Below, piece by piece: positions 8,802 through 17,026 of a DNA stretch of 64,000 nt. The notes beneath the pieces were generated by a model. It was not told where the DNA came from, made no database searches, and saw only the letters and a list, made by a program, of their open reading frames with translations. Positions within the stretch are counted from its first letter, which is position 1. Each line of letters opens with the position of its first letter. Both the position numbers and the translations under genes were made by a program. The stretch comes from Bradyrhizobium sp. 132 (GTDB taxonomy: Bacteria > Pseudomonadota > Alphaproteobacteria > Rhizobiales > Xanthobacteraceae): the NCBI RefSeq assembly GCF_023074185.1, contig NZ_JADPKY010000006.1, positions 20,627 through 84,626 on the forward strand. Direction: 5' to 3'.

Positions 8802-9641
8802 ATGGATGCGACCACGCTGCTGACGACGCCCTCGATGACGGTCTCCGAGTTTCGCTGCGATGCGGGACCGGACGACGCGTCGTTTGCGGAGTGCCGCACC
8901 GGCCATTCCATCGCCTATGTCCGCGCGGGCAGCTTCGGCTGCCACTGCCGCGCCGGGTTCTTCGAGCTGGTGGCGGGCTCGATGCTGGTCGGCGCACCGG
9001 GCGAGGAATACACCTGCACGCATGAGCATGTCTCCGGCGACGTCTGCCTGTCCTTTTTCCTGGGCGAGGATCTGGTTGACGCCCTCGGGGGACGTCGCGA
9101 CATCTGGCAGGTCGGCGCGACGCCGCCGCTGCCCGAGCTGATGGTGCTGGGCGAGCTCGCCCAGACGGCGGCAGATGGCAACAGCGATCTCGGTCTCGAC
9201 GAGGTCGGTCAAATCCTCGCCGGCCGCTTCATTGACGTCGTCTCGGGCAAGGCGCGCAAGCCGACAACGCCCACTGCGCGCGATCGCCGCCGCGCCGTGG
9301 AAGCCGCGCTGTGGATCGACGCCAACTCGCATGCCGAGGTCGACCTCGAACAGGCGGCGCGGCAGGCAGGCCTCAGCCCGTTCCATTTCCTGCGGGTGTT
9401 TTCGAGCGTGCTCGGCGTCACCCCCCATCAATATCTGGTGCGCTCACGGCTGCGGCATGCGGCGCGGCTGCTCACTGACGATGACATCGCGGTCACCGAC
9501 ATCGCCTACGACGTCGGCTTCGGCGACCTCTCCAACTTCGTCCGCACCTTCCGCCGCGCCGCCGGCGTGTCGCCGACCAAGTTCCGTCAGGCCTCGAAGG
9601 GGAAGCGCAAGATTCTCCAAGAGCAGCTTGCCCTCAACTGA
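8802..9641 (+). CDS. AraC-family transcriptional regulator
   Basis: A 279-residue regulator. The C-terminal 100 residues form two helix-turn-helix motifs of the AraC/XylS type: [38 protein letters not shown] and [35 protein letters not shown]. The N-terminal half is a probable cupin sensor of unknown ligand containing several cysteines (C27, C47, C49). A GGCGGC site 3-8 nt before the ATG and only a 10-nt gap from the methyltransferase suggest co-transcription. Whether it senses alkylation, as Ada does, cannot be told; it lacks the Ada metal-thiolate domain. Confidence 0.87.
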   Translation: MDATTLLTTPSMTVSEFRCDAGPDDASFAECRTGHSIAYVRAGSFGCHCRAGFFELVAGSMLVGAPGEEYTCTHEHVSGDVCLSFFLGEDLVDALGGRRDIWQVGATPPLPELMVLGELAQTAADGNSDLGLDEVGQILAGRFIDVVSGKARKPTTPTARDRRRAVEAALWIDANSHAEVDLEQAARQAGLSPFHFLRVFSSVLGVTPHQYLVRSRLRHAARLLTDDDIAVTDIAYDVGFGDLSNFVRTFRRAAGVSPTKFRQASKGKRKILQEQLALN

Positions 9642-9697
9642 CTAGGTTCGTCTCCGGCGCGCGCCAGTTGCGGCGCGCTTTGGAAATGGAGACGAAC

Positions 9698-10057
9698 ATG
9701 TACGACCATATCGGACTGCGCGTTGCCGACCTCGACGCCGCCGCGCGCTTCTACACCGCGGTGCTGGCGCCGCTCGGCTACGTCCTGTGCTCGAGCGGCG
9801 ACGGCTACGCCGGCTTCGGGCCGAAGGGCGAGCCGGCGTTGTGGCTGCACCTGAACAAGGGACGGAAAGCCGATGGCGCGCATATCGCGTTTCGCGCCGG
9901 GAATCATGACGCGGTCAAGGCGTTCCACGGCGAAGGCCTGAAGAGCGGCGGCCGCGACAATGGCGGTGCTGGCCCGCGCAAGGATTACAGCCCGACTTAC
10001 TACGCGGCATTTTTGATCGATCCCGATGGCAACAATGTCGAGGCGGTCTGCACGTGA
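9698..10057 (+). CDS. VOC-family protein (glyoxalase/bleomycin-resistance fold)
   Basis: A 119-residue single VOC module. The opening MYDHIGLRVADLDAAARFYTAVLAPLGY is the standard first beta-alpha-beta unit, with a His metal ligand in YDHIGL; the end YAAFLIDPDGNNVEAVC carries the glutamate ligand in NNVEAV. Such proteins bind a divalent metal and act in detoxification or antibiotic binding; substrate cannot be assigned. The ATG at 9698 has a GGAGAC site 5-10 nt upstream; a Met four codons earlier is possible. It lies 57 nt after the AraC gene and is followed by a long palindromic repeat that probably ends the transcript. Confidence 0.85.
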   Translation: MYDHIGLRVADLDAAARFYTAVLAPLGYVLCSSGDGYAGFGPKGEPALWLHLNKGRKADGAHIAFRAGNHDAVKAFHGEGLKSGGRDNGGAGPRKDYSPTYYAAFLIDPDGNNVEAVCT

Positions 10058-10065
10058 GTTCTCTC

Positions 10066-10153
10066 CGTCATTGCGAGGAGCTCTTGCGACGAAGCAATCC
10101 AGACCGTAGCCGCGGAAGCATTTCTGGATTGCTTCGCTGCGCTCGCGATGACG
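10066..10153. repeat. Long palindromic intergenic repeat, copy 1
   Basis: An 88-nt imperfect palindrome beginning CGTCATTGCGAGGAG and ending CTCGCGATGACG, with an inner pair GAAGCAATCCAG / CTGGATTGCTTC. The same element is found at 47837-47916 and 63780-63866, and a deleted derivative at 49437-49470. It belongs to the REP-like elements common in Bradyrhizobium intergenic regions. Confidence 0.9.
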
Positions 10154-10193
10154 GAGTCCACGGCCAACACCTAACATATTCAAGGACACTCTC

Positions 10194-10586
10194 ATGGCCT
10201 CCATCCACAATGACATTCCCCTCCCCGCCTCGGCGCACGACGTCTGGGACGCGGTGCGCGATTTCGGCGCGCTGCATCAGCGGCTGGCGCCGGGCTTCGT
10301 CACCGCCTGCACGATCGACGGCGATGCGCGCGTCGTCACCTTTGCCAATGGCTCGGTAGCGCGCGAAGTGCTGGTCGATTGCGACGATGCGCGGCAACGG
10401 CTGGTCTACGCCATCAACAGCGAGCGTCTGAAGCATTACAGCGCCTCGGTGCAGGTGATCGCCGAGGGTGATGCGAGATGCCGCCTGGTCTGGATCATCG
10501 ACATGCTGCCGAACGAGCTTGCAGCTTACGTACAGGGCCAAACCGGGGATGCCGTGATCGCCATCCACAAGGCGTTTCCGGCTTAG
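10194..10586 (+). CDS. SRPBCC (polyketide cyclase/dehydrase-like) protein
   Basis: A 130-residue START-like (SRPBCC) protein. It has the usual opening strand and helix (DIPLPASAHDVWDAVRDFGALHQRLAPGF), a central strand series and a long C-terminal helix (MLPNELAAYVQGQTGDAVIAIHKAF) that closes the hydrophobic pocket. Members bind or modify small hydrophobic molecules; function here is unknown. The ATG at 10194 follows an AGGACACTCTC stretch that contains an AGGA ribosome site. The preceding palindromic repeat separates it from the VOC gene. Confidence 0.82.
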   Translation: MASIHNDIPLPASAHDVWDAVRDFGALHQRLAPGFVTACTIDGDARVVTFANGSVAREVLVDCDDARQRLVYAINSERLKHYSASVQVIAEGDARCRLVWIIDMLPNELAAYVQGQTGDAVIAIHKAFPA

Positions 10587-10597
10587 TTTACTTATTT

Positions 10598-10645
10598 GAG
10601 CATGATCCTTTCGGAAAACCGCTGCACATTTTTCCGGATCACGCC
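10598..10645. repeat. Short inverted repeat of the GAGCATGATCC type
   Basis: An imperfect palindrome GAGCATGATCCTTTCGG ... TTTTTCCGGATCACGC with a GGAAAACCGCTGCACA centre. This is a copy of a short intergenic element widespread in Bradyrhizobium and Rhodopseudomonas. It follows the SRPBCC stop and may act as its terminator. Confidence 0.7.
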
Positions 10646-10757
10646 CGCAGCTGCGTGATCTTTTTCACAGACCCAGCCCTCGTCCGCTGTAACCATGGCG
10701 GCGTGCGTCCGGTTGGCGCCGCTCTCCCGGCGGCGCCACGCACGCGAGGAGCAGGCC

Positions 10758-11195
10758 ATGAGAGGTGCGGACAAGGTGATCTGCCAGGCGGTCGCCGTGC
10801 TGCTGATGTTTTCGATTTCGAGCGCACCGGCAAACGCGCAATTCCTCGGCGGCGGAGGTGCCGGCGGCGAGGACATGATGACCCAGATGGCGCCGATGCT
10901 GGAGATGATGAAGGCCAAGATGGGCAAGCGCCGCTTCGCCATGATGATGCAGACCATGGGCCCGATGATGAGCCGCATGATAGAGAATGGCGGCGGCGGA
11001 CTTGGTGGGAGTCTTGGCGGCCCCGGTGGCGGCAATCTCGGCGGCGGTTTCGGTGCGCCCAATTACGGCGGCTACATGCCGATGGCCGGCGGCGGCTACA
11101 TGCCGACCGGTATGGGCAGCATAGGCGGCGGCGATATCATGGGCATGCTCGGTGGCGCCGGCGGCGGCGACATGATGGCAATGATCCGCAATTGA
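10758..11195 (+). CDS. Secreted methionine/glycine-rich protein, unknown function
   Basis: A 145-residue protein with a clear signal peptide (VICQAVAVLLMFSISSAPANAQ, cleavage about residue 30). The mature part has a Met-dense helix-like block (EDMMTQMAPMLEMMKAKMGKRRFAMMMQTMGPMMSRMI) followed by a glycine-rich tail with repeated GGG(Y/D)(M/I)(M/P) units and tyrosines. Methionine-rich periplasmic proteins often bind Cu(I), but no His or Cys ligands are present, so that is only a suggestion. A GAGGAG ribosome site lies 7 nt before ATG 10758. It is isolated: SRPBCC upstream, a convergent MATE gene downstream. Confidence 0.75.
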   Translation: MRGADKVICQAVAVLLMFSISSAPANAQFLGGGGAGGEDMMTQMAPMLEMMKAKMGKRRFAMMMQTMGPMMSRMIENGGGGLGGSLGGPGGGNLGGGFGAPNYGGYMPMAGGGYMPTGMGSIGGGDIMGMLGGAGGGDMMAMIRN

Positions 11196-11244
11196 TGCGG
11201 CTCGCCAATGTCGGCGGCGGAGGCCATCGCCGCCACAGGCATCG

Positions 11245-12690
11245 TTAGTCCGCGACGCCGGAGAGAACCGGCCTGATCGCAGCCTTGCTCTCGCGCGGTC
11301 CCCAGCGGGTCAGCACCACGCTGGAGCACGAGAGCAGGCCGAGCACGACCATCGAGCTGGCGGCCAGCCAGAAGAAGTTCTGCGCAGTGGCATCGTGCGT
11401 CGACAGCCACCAGCCGACCGCCGCGATGTAGATCAGCCGCGCGGTCTGCGCCAGCACCGGGCCGATCACCTTCGCAGCCCCCTGCGACGAGAAATACATC
11501 GTCGAGGCGAGGCCAATGAACGCGTAGAACGGCGCCACCGTCGACAAATATTGATGGCTGGTGGCGCGCACGATCTCGCTGTCCGTGAAGATATTGACCC
11601 AGAGATCAGGGAAGAGCGCGACCAGGCACGCAGGTGCGCCGACGGCGACGAAGGCGCTCGCGCCCGCGATCCAGGCGATGCGCCGGGCGCGGGCGATGCG
11701 GCCGGCGCCGACCGCCATGCCGATCATCGGCACCGAGGCGATGCCGAACGCGAACGCGATAGAGGTCAGCAAAAATTCCAGCCGCGCACCGATGCCGTAG
11801 CCGGCGAGGATCGCGGTGCCGAATTTCGCCAGCATGTGGGTGAAGATCGAGATCGTCAGCACCGATTGCAGCGGCGAGAAGCAGGCAATGGCGCCGACTT
11901 TGAGGATGTCGAAAAACATCGCCCACTGGATGCGCAGGCCGCGCAGCTTCGGCGTAACGCGGGCGCGGCCGGAAAACAGGTACCAGCCCATCACGCAGAT
12001 GTTCATGGAATAGGCGATCAGCGCGCCGGCCGCGACGCCACGCATGCCGAGCTGTGGCACGGGGCCGAGGCCGAGGCCGAGCGTGCCGCCGAGCAATATC
12101 TGCCAGACCGCGGAATTGAGGATCAACAGCGACGGCAGCTTCATGTTGCCGGTGCCGCGCAGGACGCCCGCCATGGTGTTGAGCAGCCAGGGCAGCACGG
12201 CGCCCCCGAAAAACACCTGGGTGTAGGCAATCGCATGTGTCAGCACATCGCCGCGGCCGCCGAGCATTTCCAGAACGCGCGGCCCGAAGATCAGCATGCC
12301 CAGCATGAAGACGAGGCCGAAGCTGATGCCGATCAGCAGCGCATGCGCGGCGAGCGTGCCGGCGCGATCGCGATCGCCGGCGCCGAGCGCACGCGCGATG
12401 GCGGAGGCCACCGCGCCGCCCATCGCGCCGCCCGACATCGTCATGGTCAGGATCACGGTCGGAAACACCAGCGCCATCGCGGCAAGCGCTTCCACACCGA
12501 GACGTCCGATATAGGAGGTCTCCGCAATCACGGTGCAGGTGCCGGCGGAGAGCGCGACCACGTTGGGCCAGGCCAGCCCGAGCAGCGTGCGCAGAATCGG
12601 GCCGTCCAACAGCGCGCTCTTCACGGGGCGTGGAGGCGGCGGCAGCGGACGCTCTTGTTCATCGACCGGGATTTCGGCGATGTCGGACAT
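11245..12690 (-). CDS. MATE-family efflux transporter
   Basis: A 481-residue membrane protein with twelve predicted helices in two homologous bundles. Family signatures are ILRTLLGLAWPNVVALSAGTCTVIAETSYIGRLG in the first helix pair and the MSGGAMGGAVASAIARALGAGDRDRA loop, matching the G-G-x-x-x-A-x-G motif; the second half begins around MFFDILKVGAIACFSPLQSVLT. MATE proteins export organic cations, drugs or secondary metabolites against Na+ or H+; the substrate is unknown. The ATG at 12690 is preceded by GGAGAGG. It is the last of three minus-strand genes (PAS, unknown, MATE). An AT-rich perfect palindrome at 12744-12755 lies in its upstream region. Confidence 0.92.
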   Translation of the reverse strand: MSDIAEIPVDEQERPLPPPPRPVKSALLDGPILRTLLGLAWPNVVALSAGTCTVIAETSYIGRLGVEALAAMALVFPTVILTMTMSGGAMGGAVASAIARALGAGDRDRAGTLAAHALLIGISFGLVFMLGMLIFGPRVLEMLGGRGDVLTHAIAYTQVFFGGAVLPWLLNTMAGVLRGTGNMKLPSLLILNSAVWQILLGGTLGLGLGPVPQLGMRGVAAGALIAYSMNICVMGWYLFSGRARVTPKLRGLRIQWAMFFDILKVGAIACFSPLQSVLTISIFTHMLAKFGTAILAGYGIGARLEFLLTSIAFAFGIASVPMIGMAVGAGRIARARRIAWIAGASAFVAVGAPACLVALFPDLWVNIFTDSEIVRATSHQYLSTVAPFYAFIGLASTMYFSSQGAAKVIGPVLAQTARLIYIAAVGWWLSTHDATAQNFFWLAASSMVVLGLLSCSSVVLTRWGPRESKAAIRPVLSGVAD

Positions 12691-12855
12691 GTCCTCTCCG
12701 GGGCACGAGCGCCAGTTGCGGCGCCGCAATGAGTAGGTGTGTCAATAAATTTATTCGCGCACAGGGCGCAACGAGAGGCTTGTTAGCACATCACGCAGCG
12801 ATTCCTCCTGCGTCAGATGCAGGCGTGCCCTGCGGCGTCGCGTTCCATGGTGGAA

Positions 12856-13908
12856 TTACCCGACGCGCCAGAGCAATGGCGGGCGGCCGCCTGCGGGCGC
12901 CCGCAGGTGAACGCCGATGTGCCGCCCGCATCCTGCAGCGAGGCCCTCGAACAATCCCTCCAGCACCTTGGCGCAGGCGGGGTGACAGTCGGCGACGTCG
13001 TCCATCAACTTCCAGCTCTGCTGACGGATTTCGAAGGTGCCTTCGGATGGCGTTACCTCGGCCGCATCGCCCTGCGCGGCAAACAGCGCGTTGAGGAACG
13101 TCGCGAATTCGCTCGCCCCGCCACGGCCCATCGACAGCGCCGCAGCGACCTCATCGAAATATTGCATCCCTATCAGCTTACCCGCGAGATGCAGGAGATA
13201 GCCGGCATCCTCCGGACCGAACAGCTGCACCATCACGGGCGCGGCGGTGCGCACATATTCCATCGCATAGTTGCGGTAGGCTTTTTCGAGCCGCGGCTTT
13301 GGCCAGCTCGCGACAGGAAGAGCCGGCGCGGACTTCGCATCGAACAATGGCGCTTCGAGATGCCGCGCGAACACGAGGCGCTGGTCGAGCTCGAGCGGTT
13401 GGTCGTATTGATGGTAATAGCCTTCGAGCCCATCCTGGCCATCGACGCTCTGCTTGGTGCAGACGAAGCCCAGGCGGAGATCACCGAGCGCGACACCGTT
13501 GTTGGCGTGCCAGCCGCGCAGCATCGCGCGCGAAACTTCGCCCGGCACGCCGCAGATCGCGGTGCCCTTCCAGATCCAGCGCGGCGGCGGATAGCGGATC
13601 CAGGCCTTGGTGTCGCTCTCATACATGTATTCGACGTGCACGCCGCCGATCCAGTTCGAGAGGTAGTGATATTGCGCAGCGGCGACGGCGGGCGGCAGAT
13701 GGCTCAGCCCGAGCTTTTCCAGCCCCGGCAGGAAGCGCTCCTGCTGCTGGCGGCGGAACACGCGGAAGACGAACTCCGCCGCATCCGCCGTGCCGCGACG
13801 CGTGACGACGGTGAGGATCAGGCCGGTGAAGTAGGCGTGATAGAGATCGGCAACCGCGCGCCAGCGTTTCCATTGGGCTTCCTGCGCGGGGTCTGATGCG
13901 GCGGACAT
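12856..13908 (-). CDS. Conserved hypothetical protein, 350 aa
   Basis: I do not recognise a family. The 350-residue product has no signal peptide or membrane segment and codes with the third-position GC bias of a real gene. It is rich in aromatic residues (YHYLSNWIGGVHVEYMYESDTKAWIRYPPPRWIWKG), has a central part with GFVCTKQSVDGQDGLEGYYHQYDQPLELDQ, and ends with a cysteine-containing segment DCHPACAKVLEGLFEGLAAGCGRHI. That ending resembles small-molecule-binding 4-vinyl-reductase-like or ATC-hydrolase-like domains, but only weakly. It lies between the PAS gene and the MATE exporter on the same strand, so a shared transcript is plausible. Confidence 0.7.
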   Translation of the reverse strand: MSAASDPAQEAQWKRWRAVADLYHAYFTGLILTVVTRRGTADAAEFVFRVFRRQQQERFLPGLEKLGLSHLPPAVAAAQYHYLSNWIGGVHVEYMYESDTKAWIRYPPPRWIWKGTAICGVPGEVSRAMLRGWHANNGVALGDLRLGFVCTKQSVDGQDGLEGYYHQYDQPLELDQRLVFARHLEAPLFDAKSAPALPVASWPKPRLEKAYRNYAMEYVRTAAPVMVQLFGPEDAGYLLHLAGKLIGMQYFDEVAAALSMGRGGASEFATFLNALFAAQGDAAEVTPSEGTFEIRQQSWKLMDDVADCHPACAKVLEGLFEGLAAGCGRHIGVHLRAPAGGRPPLLWRVG

Positions 13909-14012
13909 GTTCGCTCCCGATCGTTATTTTGATCGAGTGTGTCACTGCATTGGGTGACGGACAACCTGAACCGCACGCAGGGCGCCCTGCACGGCGGCCC
14001 GCCAATTCCGCA

Positions 14013-14426
14013 TCACGAATTGTGAGTGGCTTTGGCGGCGCGCTCGCGCTCGACGCGCTCGGTTACGTCGCGCGCCATGGCGACCGATCCCTGCACCGCG
14101 CCGCCGGCGTCCCGCACCAGCGCGAATGTCATCTCGATGTAGAGCTTGCGTCCGCTCTTGTGCAGCGCGCGGGTCAGTGTCGGCTTGCCCGCAAGCTTCA
14201 TCGCGCCGCTGGCAAACGCGGCCTCGAAGCCCTTCCAATGCGCGGCGCGCAGATGTTCGGGAATGATCAGGTCGAGATTCTGGCCCAGCGCCTCGTCGGC
14301 GGCGAAGCCGAACAGCGCGGCCGATGCACGATTCCAGCGCGTGATCGTGCCCGACGGATCGGAATAGATCAGCGCGTCGGCGACGTCGTTGACAATATGT
14401 GCGTCCAGTTGGGATGAATTGGTCAT
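14013..14426 (-). CDS. Stand-alone PAS-domain sensor protein
   Basis: A 137-residue protein that is essentially one PAS domain: DALIYSDPSGTITRWNRASAALFGFAADEALGQNLDLIIPEHLRAAHWKGFEAAF, then a PAC-like segment KLYIEMTFALVRDAGGAVQGSVAMARDVTER. It has no kinase, GGDEF or HTH output domain, so it must act through a partner or as a small ligand sensor. Similar stand-alone PAS proteins exist in rhizobia. It starts 27 nt upstream of the dCTP deaminase stop (both on the minus strand) and precedes the unknown 350-residue protein. Confidence 0.85.
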   Translation of the reverse strand: MTNSSQLDAHIVNDVADALIYSDPSGTITRWNRASAALFGFAADEALGQNLDLIIPEHLRAAHWKGFEAAFASGAMKLAGKPTLTRALHKSGRKLYIEMTFALVRDAGGAVQGSVAMARDVTERVERERAAKATHNS

Positions 14427-14453
14427 GTCAACACCTTGTGGCCCGGATGATCA

Positions 14454-15599
14454 CTACACCCGAAAGTGCTTGCTCAGCTTCAGGCCCTGTGCCTGGTAGT
14501 TCGAGCCGATGCGCTGACCGTACATGGCGTCGGGGCGGGCCAGCATCTTCTCGTAGACGAGCCGGCCGACGATCTGGCCGTGCTCGAGGATGAAAGGCAC
14601 TTCGCGCGAGCGGACCTCGAGCACGGCGCGCGATCCCAGCCCGCCCGCACCGGCATAGCCGAAGCCAGGATCGAAAAATCCGGCGTAATGCACGCGGAAC
14701 TCGCCGACGAGCGGATCGAACGGCACCATCTCTGCGGCGTAATCGGGCGGCACCTGCACGGCCTCTTTCGACGCGAGGATGTAGAACTCGCCGGGATCGA
14801 GGATCAAATTGCCGTCGGGACGCGCCGCGATCGGCTCCCAGAAATCGTCAACCGCGTAGCCGGCGCGGCGATCGACGTCGATGACGCCGGTGTGGCGCTT
14901 GGCGCGGTAGCCGACGAAGCCGCCGCTCTTTTGACCGGAGAGATCAACCGACACCGCGACTCCGCCGGTGAGATCGGCATCGTCGACGTCGACGAGACGC
15001 TCGGTCGCGTGCAGCGCCTCGAGCTCGTCGATGTTGAGGATGGCATCGCCGGTGCGGAAGCGTACTTGCGACAGGCGCGAGCCCTCGCTGACCAGCACCG
15101 GGAACGTCTTCGGGCTGATCTCGGCATAGAGCGGACCGTGATAGCCGGCGCCGATCATGTCGAAGCGGCGGGTGCCGTCGGCGATCACGCGGGTGAAAAC
15201 GTCGAGCCGGCCGGTCGAGCTCTTCGGGTTGGCGGCCGCGACGATTTCCGGCGGCAGCGCGAGGCTTTCGAGCAGCGGCACGATGTAGACGCAGTTGGTC
15301 TCCAGCACCGCGCCGTCGGCAAGGCTGAACTCGTGCAGCTTCAACTCGTCGATGCGCTCGGCGACGGTGGCGCCGGGGCCGGGCAGGAAGCTGGCGCGAA
15401 CGCGATAGGCGATGTCGCCGAGGCGAAGGTCGAGGCTTGCCGGCTGGATCTGGCTTTCGACGAAGTCGTATGCGGGCAGGATGAGACCGCCCTCCGCCAT
15501 TGCCGCGATCATGCGGTCCGGCAGGATACCATTGGCGTCGGCGGCAACCGTGAACGTCAACCGAGGGTCCTCATCAGGGGGGCAAATGCATCCCGACAT
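14454..15599 (-). CDS. dcd: 2'-deoxycytidine 5'-triphosphate deaminase (long alphaproteobacterial form)
   Basis: Converts dCTP to dUTP for thymidylate synthesis. The product is about 370-381 residues, double the usual Dcd, as in the alphaproteobacterial form built of two dUTPase-fold halves: IQPASLDLRLGDIAYRVRASFLPG in the first half, and a second half with GNLILDPGEFYILASKEAVQVPPDYAAEMVPFDPLVGEFRVHYAGFFDPGFG. A PKSSTGRLDVFTRV motif resembles the catalytic P-x-S-S-x-x-R loop of Dcd. The start is uncertain: ATG 15599 gives an odd Cys/Pro-rich leader, and a TTG about 13 codons later after an AGGA site is possible. Its promoter region is shared with the divergent metZ leader. Confidence 0.9.
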   Translation of the reverse strand: MSGCICPPDEDPRLTFTVAADANGILPDRMIAAMAEGGLILPAYDFVESQIQPASLDLRLGDIAYRVRASFLPGPGATVAERIDELKLHEFSLADGAVLETNCVYIVPLLESLALPPEIVAAANPKSSTGRLDVFTRVIADGTRRFDMIGAGYHGPLYAEISPKTFPVLVSEGSRLSQVRFRTGDAILNIDELEALHATERLVDVDDADLTGGVAVSVDLSGQKSGGFVGYRAKRHTGVIDVDRRAGYAVDDFWEPIAARPDGNLILDPGEFYILASKEAVQVPPDYAAEMVPFDPLVGEFRVHYAGFFDPGFGYAGAGGLGSRAVLEVRSREVPFILEHGQIVGRLVYEKMLARPDAMYGQRIGSNYQAQGLKLSKHFRV

Positions 15600-15639
15600 G
15601 CGGGAAATACTAGCGTTTTACGGCTATCCGATGGACGTC

Positions 15640-15668
15640 TTGACGGAAAGGGCATTGCGGAATATGAG
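15640..15668 (+). promoter_or_regulatory. Predicted sigma-70 promoter for metZ leader
   Basis: TTGACG (15640-15645), a 17-nt spacer and TATGAG (15663-15668). It would start transcription about 10 nt before the SAM-II aptamer. Predicted from sequence only. Confidence 0.55.
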
Positions 15669-15679
15669 CATGACTTATC

Positions 15680-15741
15680 CCGTGGTGATTTGAGCCGGCC
15701 GGCTTGCAGCCACGTTAAATAAGTCGCTAAACAGGCCGGGG
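15680..15741 (+). promoter_or_regulatory. SAM-II riboswitch (metA motif) controlling metZ
   Basis: All elements of the SAM-II pseudoknot are present. P1 is CGTGGT (15681-15686) with GCCACG (15709-15714). The conserved GATTTG follows P1. The pseudoknot helix is CCGGCC (15695-15700) with GGCCGG (15734-15739). The conserved linker TTAAATAAGTCGCTAAACA joins the two helices. SAM-II is known from alphaproteobacterial methionine genes and binds S-adenosylmethionine to shut expression off. Here it lies 82 nt before the metZ start, with a terminator in between. Confidence 0.93.
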
Positions 15742-15751
15742 ACCTCTGTGA

Positions 15752-15787
15752 TCCCGGCCCGTGGAGATATTCCAGGCCGGTTTTTTT
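15752..15787 (+). terminator. Intrinsic terminator of the metZ riboswitch expression platform
   Basis: CCGGCC (15754-15759) pairs with GGCCGG (15775-15780), directly followed by seven T residues. The 5' arm with its flank (CCCGGCC, 15753-15759) can instead pair with GGCCGGG (15734-15740), which is also the 3' strand of the SAM-II pseudoknot. The structures exclude each other, suggesting SAM-dependent transcription termination. Confidence 0.75.
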
Positions 15788-15822
15788 GTGACCATTTTCG
15801 ATGTTCACGCAGAGGAGGTCCT

Positions 15823-17019
15823 ATGTCGAAGTCCCCGGCGCCAACCGCGCAATACCGTCCCGAAACCCGTCTGGTCCATTCCGGCACCCTGCGCTCGCAA
15901 TATGGCGAGACGTCGGAGTCGCTGTTCCTGACCCAGGGCTACGTCTACAACAGCGCCGAGGAGTGTGAGGCGCGGTTCAAGGGCGAGGACCCCGGCTTCA
16001 TCTATTCGCGCTACTCCAACCCGACCATCCAGATGTTCGAGCGCCGCATGATCGAGCTCGAAGGCGCCGAAGCAGCGCGTTCGGCCGCGACCGGCATGGC
16101 CGCAGTGACGACCGCGATCCTGGCGCCGCTCAAGGCCGGCGATCACGTGGTGGCCTCGCGCGCGCTGTTCGGCTCGTGTCTCTACGTCGTGCAGGATTTG
16201 CTGCCGCGCTATGGCATCGAGACGACGCTGGTCGATGGGCTCGATCTCGACCAGTGGCAGCGCGCGGTGAAGCCGAACACCAAGACGTTCTTCCTGGAGA
16301 GCCCGACCAATCCGACGCTCGACGTGCTCGACATTCCCGGGATTGCCGAGATCGCGCACAAGGGCGGCGCGCGGCTCGTCGTCGACAACGTGTTCGCCAC
16401 GCCGATCTGGCAGAGCCCGCTCGCGCTCGGCGCCGACGTCGTGGTCTATTCCGCGACCAAGCACATCGACGGCCAGGGCCGCTGTCTCGGCGGCATCATC
16501 CTGTCCTCGGAAGCGTTCATCGCCGAGCACATCCACAATTTCATGCGCCAGACCGGGCCGTCGATCTCGCCGTTCAACGCCTGGGTCCTGCTCAAGGGCC
16601 TGGAGACGCTGGGCGTGCGCGTGCGCGCGCAGACCGAGACGGCGGCGCGCATCGCGGACGTGCTGGCGAGCCATCCGAAGATTTCGCGGCTGGTGTTTCC
16701 CGGCCGCGCCGATCATCCGCAGGCGGCGCTGGTGAAGAAGCAGATGCGCGGCGGCTCGACGCTGGTCGGCTTCGAGGTCAAGGGCGGCAAGCAGGGTGCG
16801 TTCCGCGTGCTCAACGAGCTCAAGCTGGCGAAGATCTCGAACAATCTCGGCGACGCCAAGAGCCTCGTCACGCATCCCGCCACGACGACGCATCAGCGCC
16901 TGAAGCCGGAGGATCGTGCCGCCCTCGGCATCAGCGAGGGTTTTATCCGCTTCTCGGCGGGGCTCGAGCATCCGGATGATCTGATCGAAGATCTGACCGC
17001 GGCGCTGGAGAAGGCGTGA
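15823..17019 (+). CDS. metZ: O-succinylhomoserine sulfhydrylase
   Basis: PLP enzyme of the Cys/Met metabolism family that makes homocysteine from O-succinylhomoserine and sulfide, the direct sulfhydrylation route used by rhizobia. The product has 398 residues. The PLP lysine is in VVYSATKHIDGQGR, and the cofactor-binding motifs SRYSNPT and ESPTNPTLDVLDI are visible, as is the C-terminal FIRFSAGLEHPDDLIEDL signature. The leader carries a SAM-II riboswitch and terminator, which fits a methionine-pathway gene. The ATG at 15823 follows a strong AGGAGG site. The convergent gene downstream is separated by a long hairpin. Confidence 0.95.
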   Translation: MSKSPAPTAQYRPETRLVHSGTLRSQYGETSESLFLTQGYVYNSAEECEARFKGEDPGFIYSRYSNPTIQMFERRMIELEGAEAARSAATGMAAVTTAILAPLKAGDHVVASRALFGSCLYVVQDLLPRYGIETTLVDGLDLDQWQRAVKPNTKTFFLESPTNPTLDVLDIPGIAEIAHKGGARLVVDNVFATPIWQSPLALGADVVVYSATKHIDGQGRCLGGIILSSEAFIAEHIHNFMRQTGPSISPFNAWVLLKGLETLGVRVRAQTETAARIADVLASHPKISRLVFPGRADHPQAALVKKQMRGGSTLVGFEVKGGKQGAFRVLNELKLAKISNNLGDAKSLVTHPATTTHQRLKPEDRAALGISEGFIRFSAGLEHPDDLIEDLTAALEKA

Positions 17020-17026
17020 GGTGCTG

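Noticed and set aside
11395..12732. 445-codon plus-strand frame opposite the MATE gene
   Set aside because: Low-complexity His/Arg/Gln-rich product with no family features; the MATE protein on the other strand is unambiguous.
14466..15722. 418-codon plus-strand frame opposite dcd
   Set aside because: Antisense shadow; extends into the SAM-II leader, which is a non-coding RNA.
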